Assembly: GCF_050389775.1 (NCBI RefSeq)
Contig: NZ_CP177144.1
Location: 4,340,001-4,404,000, forward strand
Direction of reading: 5' to 3'
DNA length: 64,000 nt
DNA from: Marinibacterium sp050389775
GTDB lineage: Bacteria; Pseudomonadota; Alphaproteobacteria; Rhodobacterales; Rhodobacteraceae
Notes under the pieces: generated by a model
Told to the model about the DNA's origin: nothing
The model's input: the letters and a program-made list of their open reading frames with translations, nothing else
Databases searched by the model: none
Part shown: positions 44,096 through 51,689 of the stretch, in pieces
How the letters are laid out: each line of letters opens with the position of its first letter
Position numbering within the stretch: position 1 is the stretch's first letter
Program-made: the position numbers and the translations under genes

Positions 44096-45640
44096 TCAAT
44101 GGCGTAGGCCATGCACGTCCTCCTCGATCTCGTCTGTCACCGCGTCTGGAGGCGCTTCTGCGCCTCCAGGGCGAGCGACAGGCTGTCCTTCAGCTTCGAT
44201 GGTGCCTGCGCGGTGTCGGGGCCATCCTGCATCCAGCCGTTCAAGGCTTCGACCAATGAGAGCTGCGACCTGAGCAAAGCGATCATGGAGCCGCGTAACC
44301 CATCCAGTTCCGTCCGCCTGTCCTGCCCAGAGGCGGTCAATTCCTGCGCGGATGCCTTCGAGGCTTCCGTCAACTGCTCGACGTAGCCCAACAATTCGCG
44401 TTCGAGTGGCGTCAGACCATCCATCACTCACTCCTTCGGGATCGTCAGACAGTCCACGGGTTCCCCTGCCAGCGAACAGCGTGTCAGCGCCGCGCGGCCG
44501 CTGCGCGGGATCAGATAGACCGCCTCCGGCCGCTCGATCACCCTGAGCCCCATCGTGTTCAAGTTCGGCGTCAGCCATGTCATGACTGACCAGGTCGAAA
44601 TCCCGGTGCAGATCATCAGGCAGCAGGCCACCAGCATCGGCCACATCAGAGCCTTCCATTCCGGTCGAGCTGCGTTCGCGCTCTGCCGCATGAGGTGCTT
44701 CCTCACGCGCAGCAGGTAGCCTTCCGTATCGGTCTTGATTGTAGCCAGCGCGTTTTCGGCGATGACCGTCAAATCGGTCCTGAAGTTCTGCAACTGTGTG
44801 TCGATCAAGGCGGCGTTCTCTGCCCTGATCCGCTCCATGTCCGCGTTCAACTTCTCGCTCAGCCGTTGCTTCGGCTCTCCAGTCGTCATGGAAAATTTCT
44901 CCTTTCAGGCGAAACCGTTCTTCGGTCTCCGGATCTTTGACGGTGAGGTAATTCTTGCCTGCGCGGGGCACCTCGAAGCCTGCATCGGTCAGGGCGGCGA
45001 CCATGCCGGTGCGATCCTCGATCAGCCCCATGGAAATCTGGTCGGCGATCCAGGCATGGAGCCCGTCGCGCCCGGCGGCGCGGTCCGGGGCTTCCGTGAC
45101 CGGCTTGACCTCGGCCACACGCTCCACGTCCATGGGGTCGGCCCAGCCGTGGGTCTTGTTCATCAGGTCGCGCAGGCTGTCGAAGGCGCGTTCATAACCA
45201 GGCGGGGCGATGTTGAGGCTACGCCCGCTGTGCAGCTCCATGCGTGGCGTACAGAAATGCAGCTCGACGCGATCCTCATGGGTGTGGCGCACCCAAAGGC
45301 AGGCGTAGCGGTCGGCATCGAGCCCGGCGAAGGCGATCTCCTCGAAACGGTCGATCACCTCGTGCTGCTGGTCCTCGGTCGGGGCGTCCTCGCGGGCGAA
45401 GCTGACAACACCGGCGCGATAGGTCCATTTGTGCGGGCAGGCGTCGATCAGGTCGGTCATGCCCTGAGGATCGCCGCGGACGACCTCCGGCAGCGGTTCG
45501 CGCGTCACGGTCATCGGCTGGCCGGACGCGTCGCGGATCAGATCGCGGTTGTCGTCATAGGCCAGTACGGTGCGGGCGATCAGGTATTCGACCGGCCCCG
45601 CGCCGCCGCCCTTGCCGTTGGGGAAGAACTTGATCAGCAT
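44096..45640 (-). CDS. Relaxase/mobilization nuclease, ColE1 MbeA-like (MOB-P, HEN type)
   Basis: 514 residues. The start FFPNGKGGGAGPVEYLIART mirrors MbeA, with the presumed nicking Tyr at residue 19. The metal motif WVRHTHEDRVELHF is H-x6-E-x-H, where ColE1-type HEN relaxases have Asn last, so this is a HEN variant with His. The N-terminal 290 residues form the nuclease; the rest is hydrophilic, and its codons also hold two nested genes in another frame. It nicks the element's oriT together with MobC. The start overlaps MobC by 7 bases. Confidence 0.9.
   Translation of the reverse strand: MLIKFFPNGKGGGAGPVEYLIARTVLAYDDNRDLIRDASGQPMTVTREPLPEVVRGDPQGMTDLIDACPHKWTYRAGVVSFAREDAPTEDQQHEVIDRFEEIAFAGLDADRYACLWVRHTHEDRVELHFCTPRMELHSGRSLNIAPPGYERAFDSLRDLMNKTHGWADPMDVERVAEVKPVTEAPDRAAGRDGLHAWIADQISMGLIEDRTGMVAALTDAGFEVPRAGKNYLTVKDPETEERFRLKGEIFHDDWRAEATAEREVERGHGADQGRERRLDRHTVAELQDRFDGHRRKRAGYNQDRYGRLPAAREEAPHAAERERSSTGMEGSDVADAGGLLPDDLHRDFDLVSHDMADAELEHDGAQGDRAAGGGLSDPAQRPRGADTLFAGRGTRGLSDDPEGVSDGWSDATRTRIVGLRRAVDGSLEGIRAGIDRLWAGQADGTGWVTRLHDRFAQVAALIGRSLERLDAGWPRHRAGTIEAEGQPVARPGGAEAPPDAVTDEIEEDVHGLRH
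44137..44424 (-). CDS. MbeD/MobD-like mobilization protein, nested in the relaxase gene
   Basis: 95 residues from ATG 44424 with AAGGAG upstream, wholly inside the relaxase gene in a different frame. LTPLERELLGYVEQLTEASK and a predicted coiled coil match the short helical MbeD proteins of ColE1-type mob regions, which also overlap mbeA. It begins right after the stop of the other nested gene. A role in transfer entry or relaxosome is known only loosely for the family. Confidence 0.65.
   Translation of the reverse strand: MDGLTPLERELLGYVEQLTEASKASAQELTASGQDRRTELDGLRGSMIALLRSQLSLVEALNGWMQDGPDTAQAPSKLKDSLSLALEAQKRLQTR
44428..44889 (-). CDS. MbeB/MobB-like membrane mobilization protein, nested in the relaxase gene
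   Basis: 153 residues from ATG 44889 with AAAGGAG upstream, wholly inside the relaxase gene in a different frame. An N-terminal coiled coil (EKLNADMERIRAENAALIDT) leads to one membrane span (ALMWPMLVACCLMICTGIST) and a short C-terminal domain. In ColE1-like systems MbeB/MobB occupies this nested position and helps stabilise the relaxosome or dock it to the membrane. Good ribosome-binding sites on both nested genes support real translation. Confidence 0.65.
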   Translation of the reverse strand: MTTGEPKQRLSEKLNADMERIRAENAALIDTQLQNFRTDLTVIAENALATIKTDTEGYLLRVRKHLMRQSANAARPEWKALMWPMLVACCLMICTGISTWSVMTWLTPNLNTMGLRVIERPEAVYLIPRSGRAALTRCSLAGEPVDCLTIPKE

Positions 45641-46122
45641 CCGGGCGGCCTACGGTGCTGGGCGATGATCTCCGCCAACCGCCGCTCGATGCCGACCAGC
45701 GCCGCCGCCACGCGCAGGGCCTCGACCTCGCTGGCCCGACCCGCGCGGGTCGCCGTGTTGAGCCACCGCGCAATCTGGTTGAGGTTGCCGCCAAAGCGGG
45801 ACACAGCCAGCACAAGCGCGGGATCGACACGGGGCGCGGGCTTGCGCCGCTTCGGAGCCGCGCCGGTGGCGAGCTGCCGAAGCAAGGCGGACATGGACAG
45901 TCCGCGATCCGCAGCCGCCTGCCGGATCAGCGCCTTTTCCTCGGAAGAGCAGTAGAAGAACACGGCTTCCTGCTTTTCCGAGGAGACCGCGCCCCGCGCG
46001 GTCCGGTTGGGGTTCGAAGGGGAGGCTTGCCGCCCCTCGCAAGGCCCCGGTTCAACGGTCGAAGACCTAGAACCGGGTCGCCTTGCTCTTTGCTCAGACT
46101 GCTTGATGTTCGAAGTCACCAT
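45634..46122 (-). CDS. MobC-type relaxosome accessory protein
   Basis: 162 residues. The C-terminal block FGGNLNQIARWLNTAT is the MobC/MbeC signature, preceded by a ribbon-helix-helix-like CSSEEKALIRQAAADRGLSM. The first 45 residues are Arg/Ser/Pro-rich and probably unstructured, so a later start is possible. It overlaps both the relaxase gene and the upstream Rep-like gene by 7 bases, forming one operon. Confidence 0.82.
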   Translation of the reverse strand: MVTSNIKQSEQRARRPGSRSSTVEPGPCEGRQASPSNPNRTARGAVSSEKQEAVFFYCSSEEKALIRQAAADRGLSMSALLRQLATGAAPKRRKPAPRVDPALVLAVSRFGGNLNQIARWLNTATRAGRASEVEALRVAAALVGIERRLAEIIAQHRRPPGC

Positions 46123-46994
46123 GCCACCTCCGCACGGCGAAGCTCCGGTTCAGAAACCAGACCACGCAACAGCAGCTCACCGGCCTGATTGCGCGAGATG
46201 TGCTGGCACATCCAATTGCGCTCGCGGACCCACCCGGCAAGCTGACGAAAATGCTTTGCCTCAAGTTCAGCGGCGTCGATTTGCGCTTCACGGGCCTCCT
46301 CGACAAATCGTTGCCAACGGCTCTCCCGGAACCAGTTGTCGGAGAAGCAAACCTTCGAGCGAGTGTAGCCTTCGGTCTCTGTCGCGTAGGCATTGACTGC
46401 GCAGATAAATTCCTCGGTGGTGGTGCCGTCCTTGATGGCCCGCTCGAATTGCAGCCGGCAGGTGGTCTTGTTCCGACGCCGATCCGGCGGATAGGCGGTC
46501 CATGCTTTCTCGAAATCCTGATCCTCCGCCTCGCGCGTGTCCGCGCGCGTAGGTGGTTTCTGGATGGTTTTAGGATGGTTTGGGGTTCGTGGAGACCCCG
46601 GGGGTGGGGTCATGGTGACCTCGGAGGCCGGATCATTCGCATCCGGGGTCTTGCTGACCCCGGATTTCTGCTGTCCCCCTTCGGTGTTCGCTTTTCTCTT
46701 CGTCAGGTCATGCAGCTCGGACACGGCGGCAAGGCAGATGCGGTACTCTATAGTGTACCCGTAGTCACATTCGCGCTTCCCTGTCTGAACTAGAATACCC
46801 TCGGCGATGAAGTCTCGAACGATGCGCTTGACTGTGGCCAAGCTCAGTTCGGTGAACTTCGCGATGCTGTGTTTGGAGCAATAGACGCCCTCGCCATCGT
46901 CAGAAGCCTTGTCCGCCAAAAACATGATGACTTGCTTGCGTGGGGCGCTGCCGAACTTGCGTGTATTGCATTGGTTTGAGACCTGCCAACTCAT
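46116..46994 (-). CDS. Replication-protein-like helix-turn-helix protein
   Basis: 292 residues. The N-terminal winged helix (KQVIMFLADKASDDGEGVYC, ELSLATVKRIVRDFIAEGIL) resembles the helix-turn-helix domains of plasmid and phage replication initiators. The middle is a Pro/Thr-rich linker, and the C-terminus carries the AWTAYPPDRRRNKTTCRLQF and SRWQRFV blocks common in phage/plasmid DnaT-like or RepC-like proteins. It heads the mob operon. Autonomous replication of the excised island, or regulation, are both possible. Confidence 0.65.
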   Translation of the reverse strand: MSWQVSNQCNTRKFGSAPRKQVIMFLADKASDDGEGVYCSKHSIAKFTELSLATVKRIVRDFIAEGILVQTGKRECDYGYTIEYRICLAAVSELHDLTKRKANTEGGQQKSGVSKTPDANDPASEVTMTPPPGSPRTPNHPKTIQKPPTRADTREAEDQDFEKAWTAYPPDRRRNKTTCRLQFERAIKDGTTTEEFICAVNAYATETEGYTRSKVCFSDNWFRESRWQRFVEEAREAQIDAAELEAKHFRQLAGWVRERNWMCQHISRNQAGELLLRGLVSEPELRRAEVAW

Positions 46995-47334
46995 GACGTC
47001 TCCCCCCTCAGGAGGGCCGCGCCGACATATCGCGGCCGGAAGCCTATAAGGGAGGGCAGAACAGACATCGACGCCGTTGCAGATAAATTTAGCCGAACGC
47101 GACCACGTAGATCAGTGTGGCCCTCGTTAGGCGCGCGCACCATGAGTGCAGCGCCAGGCTCATTTGTGTGCATCATTGAGCAAGCCTTTCCCGTCAGCCC
47201 GCCTCAGGCGGTCTGGCGATACCGACAACGGTATCGGCTACAGGGTTGAGTATTGGGGCGGCTTTGGCTTAGACTTCGGGTGCGCAAGAAATCAAAGCAA
47301 GGCTCCGCCCGGTGCGGGGTTTTGCTTTATTTGC
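46995..47334. other. Intergenic region with stacked inverted repeats; candidate oriT or replication origin
   Basis: 340 bases upstream of the Rep-like/mob operon. Inverted repeats: GGCCGCG...CGCGGCC at 47015-47037, CCGCC-TCA-GGCGG at 47199-47211 and CGATACCG-ACAA-CGGTATCG at 47217-47236. No gene is convincing. Clusters of inverted repeats beside mob genes are typical of oriT, but no nic consensus was identified. Confidence 0.4.
47294..47328. terminator. Hairpin terminator downstream of the AlpA-like gene
   Basis: AAAGCAAGGCTCCGC pairs imperfectly with GCGGGGTTTTGCTTT around CCGGT. Because both outer arms are A/T-rich it can act in both directions. It sits 7 bases beyond the AlpA-like stop. 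Confidence 0.6.
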
Positions 47335-47538
47335 TCAGGCCATGTCGCCTGGCAGAACGCGATTATCTTCGATATAGGCGTTCAGATCGCTGCCGAGGTA
47401 TTTAACGCGACGGCCGAACTTTAGGAAGGGTGGCCCCACCCGGCGGTGTCGCCATTGCGCCCGTTTTGCTTTGGGAGCAATCAGGTCTAGCTCTCCGTCA
47501 CTGTCGTCGTAGACACGTTTATTGTCAAAAACTTCCAT
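47335..47538 (-). CDS. AlpA/excisionase-like small DNA-binding protein
   Basis: 67 residues. The C-terminal part HRRVGPPFLKFGRRVKYLGS followed by DLNAYIEDNR is the winged-helix pattern of MerR-like excisionases and AlpA regulators that work with P4-type integrases. The start ATG at 47538 is the only good choice. It lies about 880 bases beyond the integrase stop. I infer it directs excision of the island and may repress the integrase. Confidence 0.75.
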   Translation of the reverse strand: MEVFDNKRVYDDSDGELDLIAPKAKRAQWRHRRVGPPFLKFGRRVKYLGSDLNAYIEDNRVLPGDMA

Positions 47539-47645
47539 CGGATTTCAGTCGCCTCCAGTTTCCGTTTCGCTTTCCGGTTCGGTTGCGTCTGGTTGTGCTA
47601 GATTGCGCCGAAACTGTCCAAACTGAGCACCAATAGAAAAAAAAT

Positions 47646-48437
47646 CTACAAAGTTATCGTCGTGTAAGGGTCTTCTAGGAAAATCAAAACTGCCCACGTG
47701 GAGAACTCATCATCGCCATCAGAGAGCGCTAGTCTAGACGGCTCGTATGCATCCACTTCCAAGCCGACATGGTGAAACAGTCTTTCTACGCCGAGAGCAA
47801 AGGCAGAGCAGATATATCCGTCTGGGTCTTTGGAAGCTCGACATACGGTGTTTGTGTACCGTTCAAATCCAACCCGTAGGAAGCGCGCAAGGACAACGGC
47901 CCTTTCGTTGGCTTTGGTTTGCACCTGCGCTTTTTGATGCTGATAGAAAGATTGTAGCCTTTCGATTTTACTGAGATTTTGCTGATGAATAAGGTCATCG
48001 AGGATGGGCTTCACCTGTAGGTTCGCAGGGTAAGGAAGTGAACTGAGTGCTTTTATTGCTTTGGACAGATCTCGATGAGCTTTTTCCAATTGCTTCAGAA
48101 CTTCAGTTTGCCGTCCTCGATCGAGCTGATTTGGCCCCAAGGCAAATCTCGGAGCCAAGATGCCGTGCATTGCTACCGCAAGCTTGTAATTTTCAAACTT
48201 GCAGAATTTTGTCTCGTATAGATCTTCGAGGAAGTGATTGAGCTCTTTCACGACACCCACATAATTCTGAAAAAACGGACTCGAACGATCCAGTTCCAGC
48301 CCATCTTCCGGCCACCATTCGGGCGGGAGTCTACGTTTTGAAGACTGCATTCTTCTGAGCGTGGGATTTCGCGAAGAATCTAGTGAGTCAATCATCTCGT
48401 AAAACCGTTCATATTCAGGCGAACCGAACATAAGCAT
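47646..48437 (-). CDS. Hypothetical protein next to the integrase
   Basis: 263 residues from ATG 48437 or 48431, overlapping the integrase 3' end by about 20 bases. The product is helical with charged coiled-coil stretches (QTEVLKQLEKAHRDLSKAIK, NLSKIERLQSFYQHQKAQVQ) and no membrane span or known motif. Overlap with the integrase shows co-transcription. It could be an accessory cargo gene or an integration helper; I cannot say. Confidence 0.65.
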   Translation of the reverse strand: MLMFGSPEYERFYEMIDSLDSSRNPTLRRMQSSKRRLPPEWWPEDGLELDRSSPFFQNYVGVVKELNHFLEDLYETKFCKFENYKLAVAMHGILAPRFALGPNQLDRGRQTEVLKQLEKAHRDLSKAIKALSSLPYPANLQVKPILDDLIHQQNLSKIERLQSFYQHQKAQVQTKANERAVVLARFLRVGFERYTNTVCRASKDPDGYICSAFALGVERLFHHVGLEVDAYEPSRLALSDGDDEFSTWAVLIFLEDPYTTITL

Positions 48438-49587
48438 TCCAACTCTCCATCAGTTCTCGCCGCTTGCTCAGCAAATCACTTCGCGCATAGGCACGCTCCA
48501 CCTCCGAGCCGACCTTGTGCCCCAAGCTCAATTCCGCCACTTCGCGGGGGTGGTTGCCCTCCTCAGCAGCCCAATCCCGAAACGCAGACCTAAACCCGTG
48601 TACCGTCACACCTTCGATCTCCATGCGTCGTAGCAGCATCAACATCGACATGTTCGAGAGCGGCCTGTGTCGGCGCTGCCCCTCAAAGACGCATGCGGAG
48701 CGAAGCGCCTTCAACGGCTCAACAATTTCCATCATCTGATCGGTAAGCGGAATACGGTGCTCGGTCCCCGTCTTGGTCCTTTCTTCAGGAATCGTCCAAA
48801 TTAGCTCGTCGAAATCAAACTCCTCCCAGACTGCTTGCAGGACCTCGCTGGTCCGGCACCCTGTCAGGCAAGTGAACATCAATGCCTTAGCCGCCATGCC
48901 ACTTTGCTGAGAAAGCTGGGCGTAGAACGCCGGTACGTCCTGCCAGCGCATCGCGTTGTGGTGCTTCACCCTCGCCTTCACTCGCGGCAGAACACGAGCG
49001 TCCATGACGACCGCCACGGGATTCTCCCCTTCGCGGAAGCCGCGTGAACGGGCGACGTCCAGAACCGCCTTCATGCGTTGTGCGACACGACGAGCGGTCT
49101 CATGCTTCTCGGTCCAGATAGGGGAGAGGACTTGCAGGACTTCTGGCTGGTCAATCTCCGATACGGGCAAACGGCCGATCTTGGGGAAAGCGTAATCTGC
49201 GAGCGTATTGATCCACTGCTGGCCATGCTTCGGGTTCTTCCAGGTCGGCAGACGTTCGATATGGACCTGACGTGCGACTTCCTCGAAGCACGGCACCTCC
49301 TTGTTGCGGTGATACTTCGGGTTTAGCCCTTGCTTGGCGAGGCGTCGGTATTCAAGCGCTCGTTCGCGGGCGACTGTCAGCGTAATGATGTCAGCGCCGC
49401 CTAGACCGAAGTCCGTTCGGTTGGGCTTGCCTTGGCGATTACGCTGCCCCTTTACGGTGACGCGCACGATCCAGCGACGGGCACCCGATGGGTCTACTAC
49501 GAGGTAGAGGCCATTGCCGTCGCCGTGCCGCCCCGTGCCCAGGGTGCGGACGAGATTCTTAGTCAGTTTGCCAGAGGTGTAGGCCAT
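48415..49587 (-). CDS. int: Tyrosine recombinase, P4-type integrase of the island
   Basis: 390 residues from ATG 49587 with AAAGGTGG about 8 bases upstream. An N-terminal DUF4102-like domain (GDGNGLYLVVDPSGARRWIV) precedes a SAM-like core-binding domain and the catalytic domain: Arg in LTGCRTSEVLQ near residue 240, HGFRSAFRDWA near residue 335, LSLGHKVGSEVERAYARSD with the nucleophilic Tyr near residue 368. It reads away from tRNA-Ser(GCU), the target site, 149 bases away, the normal layout for this class. Confidence 0.93.
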   Translation of the reverse strand: MAYTSGKLTKNLVRTLGTGRHGDGNGLYLVVDPSGARRWIVRVTVKGQRNRQGKPNRTDFGLGGADIITLTVARERALEYRRLAKQGLNPKYHRNKEVPCFEEVARQVHIERLPTWKNPKHGQQWINTLADYAFPKIGRLPVSEIDQPEVLQVLSPIWTEKHETARRVAQRMKAVLDVARSRGFREGENPVAVVMDARVLPRVKARVKHHNAMRWQDVPAFYAQLSQQSGMAAKALMFTCLTGCRTSEVLQAVWEEFDFDELIWTIPEERTKTGTEHRIPLTDQMMEIVEPLKALRSACVFEGQRRHRPLSNMSMLMLLRRMEIEGVTVHGFRSAFRDWAAEEGNHPREVAELSLGHKVGSEVERAYARSDLLSKRRELMESWNAYVRFA

Positions 49588-49670
49588 CAGACGTACCACC
49601 TTTCATACCACGGAACGAATAGAACCGAGCGCAATCGAAGTGAAACGAACGCAACCAACGAACGAGAATA

Positions 49671-49698
49671 AGCGCATAAGTCCATAGACTTATACGCT
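49671..49698. promoter_or_regulatory. Inverted repeat between integrase and attR
   Basis: AGCGCATAAGTC and GACTTATACGCT, 12-bp arms with one mismatch around CATA. It is close to the integrase promoter; the stretch 49610-49670 also holds repeated CGAACG/GAACGAA words that could be integrase arm sites. Confidence 0.45.
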
Positions 49699-49727
49699 AT
49701 CAAGCGCCCCAAGGCCATTCAATGAAA

Positions 49728-49752
49728 ATGGTAGGTGGCGGAGACGAAGGGA
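49728..49752. repeat. attR: 25-bp direct repeat overlapping the tRNA-Ser 3' end
   Basis: Identical to 35501-35525. Positions 49736-49752 are the last 17 bases of the tRNA gene including CCA. Confidence 0.9.
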
Positions 49753-49825
49753 TTCGAACCCTCGAGACCCTTCCGGGCCTACTCCCTTAGCAGGGGAGCG
49801 CCTTCGACCACTCGGCCACGTCTCC
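49736..49825 (-). tRNA. tRNA-Ser (GCU)
   Basis: The reverse strand folds as a 90-base class II tRNA with encoded CCA: acceptor GGAGACG with CGTCTCC, anticodon stem-loop CTCCCCTGCTAAGGGAG with anticodon GCT, a long variable arm (GTAGGCCCGGAAGGGTCTC) and T-arm GAGGGTTCGAATCCC... . It reads serine AGC/AGU codons. It is the integration site of the island and is left intact. Confidence 0.96.
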
Positions 49826-49893
49826 GCCGGCGTGTCTATTGGCTCGCTCCACCGGAGACAAGCCAAAATGACACCACCACCGCCCCAAATTTC

Positions 49894-50886
49894 TCAGCAG
49901 GTCGCGAAAAACCGCGCGATCTCGGCCGGGTCGGCGGTTGACGACAGGGCAAGCGCCAGCAGCACCCGGGCCTTCTGGGGCGTCAGGTTGTCGGCCGGCA
50001 GCACACCGGCCGCGCGCATGCCCGTCAAGCTGTTCACCCGCCCCGACCCGGCCCGCGTCGATTGCATCACCACCACGCCGGCCGCAACGGCCTCGCCCAG
50101 GGCGGCCAGCTCTTCGGGGGTCGTCATGCCCGGCGCAAACCCGGCCGACACGATGCCCCGCGCCCCGGCCTGGACAAAGGCCCGCACCGCCGTGCCATCG
50201 GCCCCGGCGTGGCAATACGAGATATCCACCCGCGGCAGCCCGTCCATCCCGGCCAGGTCGAAGGGCGTGTCCACCGTGTGGTGCCGCATCGGCCGGCGAT
50301 AGAATTCCACGCCATGGGCATCGGCATGGCCCAGCACGCCGAAATCGGGCGTGCGGAAGGTCTGCAGCCGCCAGACCGAGGTCTTGGTCACCTCGCGTGC
50401 GGCCTGGATCTCTTCGTTCAGCACGACCATCACGCCCATGCCCCTTGCATCGGGATGCAGCACGGTGCGGATCGCCGCGACCATGTTGGCCTCGGCATCG
50501 GTCGAAATCGCGCTGGACGGGCGCTGTGCCCCGGTCACGGCCACCGGCAGCTCACAGGTCAGGCCGAGGTTCAGCGCATAGGCCGTTTCCTCCAGCGTTG
50601 CCGTGCCATGCAGGATGACCACCCCGGCCATCTCGGGATCAGCGGCCAGCCCGTTGATCGTCTCGGCCAGAAGCTTCCATTCGGCGAATCCCATCTGCGT
50701 CGACAGGACCGGCGGGAAAGGCACGGCCACGACCTCGCAGAGTTCGGACAGGCGCGGGTAGCGGTCCAGCATGCCCGCGCTGTCGAGGATCATGCCGTGG
50801 CGGCTGTAATCCTGCACGTCGAACCCGTCGACACCCAGCGACGAAATCGTCCCGCCCGTCCCGATCAGGGCAACCTTGCCAGCCAT
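49894..50886 (-). CDS. Asparaginase/glutaminase family amidohydrolase with altered catalytic motif
   Basis: 330 residues. The first motif LIGTGGTISS supplies the nucleophilic Thr13. In the second motif, where L-asparaginases have HGTDT, this protein has HGTAT (T95, A96), losing the catalytic-triad Asp, while the Lys of EVTKT (K168) is kept. There is no signal peptide, so it is cytoplasmic. It follows a flavin reductase gene by 41 bases with GGAGG. Either the reaction is slow or the enzyme acts on a different amide; the operon suggests a product of an FMN-dependent monooxygenase. Confidence 0.85.
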   Translation of the reverse strand: MAGKVALIGTGGTISSLGVDGFDVQDYSRHGMILDSAGMLDRYPRLSELCEVVAVPFPPVLSTQMGFAEWKLLAETINGLAADPEMAGVVILHGTATLEETAYALNLGLTCELPVAVTGAQRPSSAISTDAEANMVAAIRTVLHPDARGMGVMVVLNEEIQAAREVTKTSVWRLQTFRTPDFGVLGHADAHGVEFYRRPMRHHTVDTPFDLAGMDGLPRVDISYCHAGADGTAVRAFVQAGARGIVSAGFAPGMTTPEELAALGEAVAAGVVVMQSTRAGSGRVNSLTGMRAAGVLPADNLTPQKARVLLALALSSTADPAEIARFFATC

Positions 50887-50927
50887 CGCTCAGACCTCCG
50901 CCACGCTCATGCGGCCTGCCACGGCGC

Positions 50928-51461
50928 TCATGCGCCGTTCTCCAGCTCGTGGAACTTGCGCGCGAAATAGGCCAGGCCCGGGCCTTCGGCATCACCGGCG
51001 ATGCCGTGGATCTGGCAGAACATGACCTCGTGGCTGCCCACGACGGCCCGTTCGGTGATGGTGCAGTCAAAGGACACGACCGCCTCGGCCAGGATCGGCG
51101 CACCGGTCACCCCGGCCGACCATTCGGCGGCTTCGAACCGTTCGTCCATCGGGGTCTTGCCCCCGAACAGCATGGCCAGGTCCTTGTGCTTGGGGCCCAC
51201 CGTGTTGACGCAGAGCGCGCTGTTCTCGGCAAAGGCCTGGGCGGCGGACGAGCCCCGGTTCAGGCAGACCAGCAGGGTCGGCGGCTCGGCCGTGACGGAA
51301 CAGACGGCCGACGCGGTAAAGCCCGCCCGGCCCGACGGCCCGTCGGTCGTCACGATGTTCACCGCCCCGGCCAGCCGTGCCATGCCGGACTTGAAATCGT
51401 CCTGGCTGACATGCGGGGGCATGGGGATCTCGGTCGGGGAGTTGAGCGTTTCGGACATCAT
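50928..51461 (-). CDS. Flavin reductase (RutF/HpaC-like FMN reductase)
   Basis: 177 residues from ATG 51461 (ATG 51470 and 51458 are alternatives). GMARLAGAVNIVTTDGPSGR, FTASAVCSVTAEPPTLLVCL and NTVGPKHKDLAMLFGGK are conserved in the FMN-binding split-barrel reductases that feed FMNH2 to two-component monooxygenases. It is first in the operon with the asparaginase homologue. Likely partners are the RutA-like or NtaA-like monooxygenases elsewhere in the window. Confidence 0.9.
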   Translation of the reverse strand: MMSETLNSPTEIPMPPHVSQDDFKSGMARLAGAVNIVTTDGPSGRAGFTASAVCSVTAEPPTLLVCLNRGSSAAQAFAENSALCVNTVGPKHKDLAMLFGGKTPMDERFEAAEWSAGVTGAPILAEAVVSFDCTITERAVVGSHEVMFCQIHGIAGDAEGPGLAYFARKFHELENGA

Positions 51462-51636
51462 CACTTCCATTCTTCGGCCGGCTTTCCGGCAATTCCGTTT
51501 CCATCGGGCGCGGCCATGGCCCGGCGCCCGGCCGCTGCGGGCACGGGTCGGGGCGCTGGACGGGCGGCCACGCCACGTCGCGCCCATAGAACCACGTGTC
51601 GCCGGCAAACGGCAGCACAAGTTTCTAAGCCGGGGG

Positions 51637-51651
51637 CTGAGAATTCCTATC
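51637..51651 (-). promoter_or_regulatory. LysR-type box CTGAGAATTCCTATC at the flavin reductase promoter
   Basis: It shares CTGAGAATT-n-CT with the copies at 53144 and 61264. A TTTCTAAG half-like element lies just beside it at 51622. It lies about 175 bases upstream of the reductase start, beyond the LysR stop. Confidence 0.5.
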
Positions 51652-51689
51652 CCCCCACTCGGGGGCAGGTCCGGGGCAGCCGGCCGCGT

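Larger units (their letters stand above)
35526..49752. mobile_element. Integrative mobilizable element in tRNA-Ser(GCU), about 14.2 kb
   Basis: Bounded by 25-bp direct repeats, with a tyrosine integrase reading away from the tRNA end and an AlpA-like small HTH protein. It carries MobC, a relaxase and nested mob genes, a Rep-like protein and one VirB6-type protein, but no coupling protein or full type IV secretion set, so it would need a helper for transfer. The left part (36.2-42.4 kb) has clearly lower G+C than the mobilization part and the chromosome, so the cargo has a different origin. The intact tRNA remains at the right end. Confidence 0.88.

Noticed and set aside
47146..47424. 92-codon plus frame opposite the AlpA-like gene
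   Set aside because: It runs through inverted repeats and a terminator, and lacks a ribosome-binding site.
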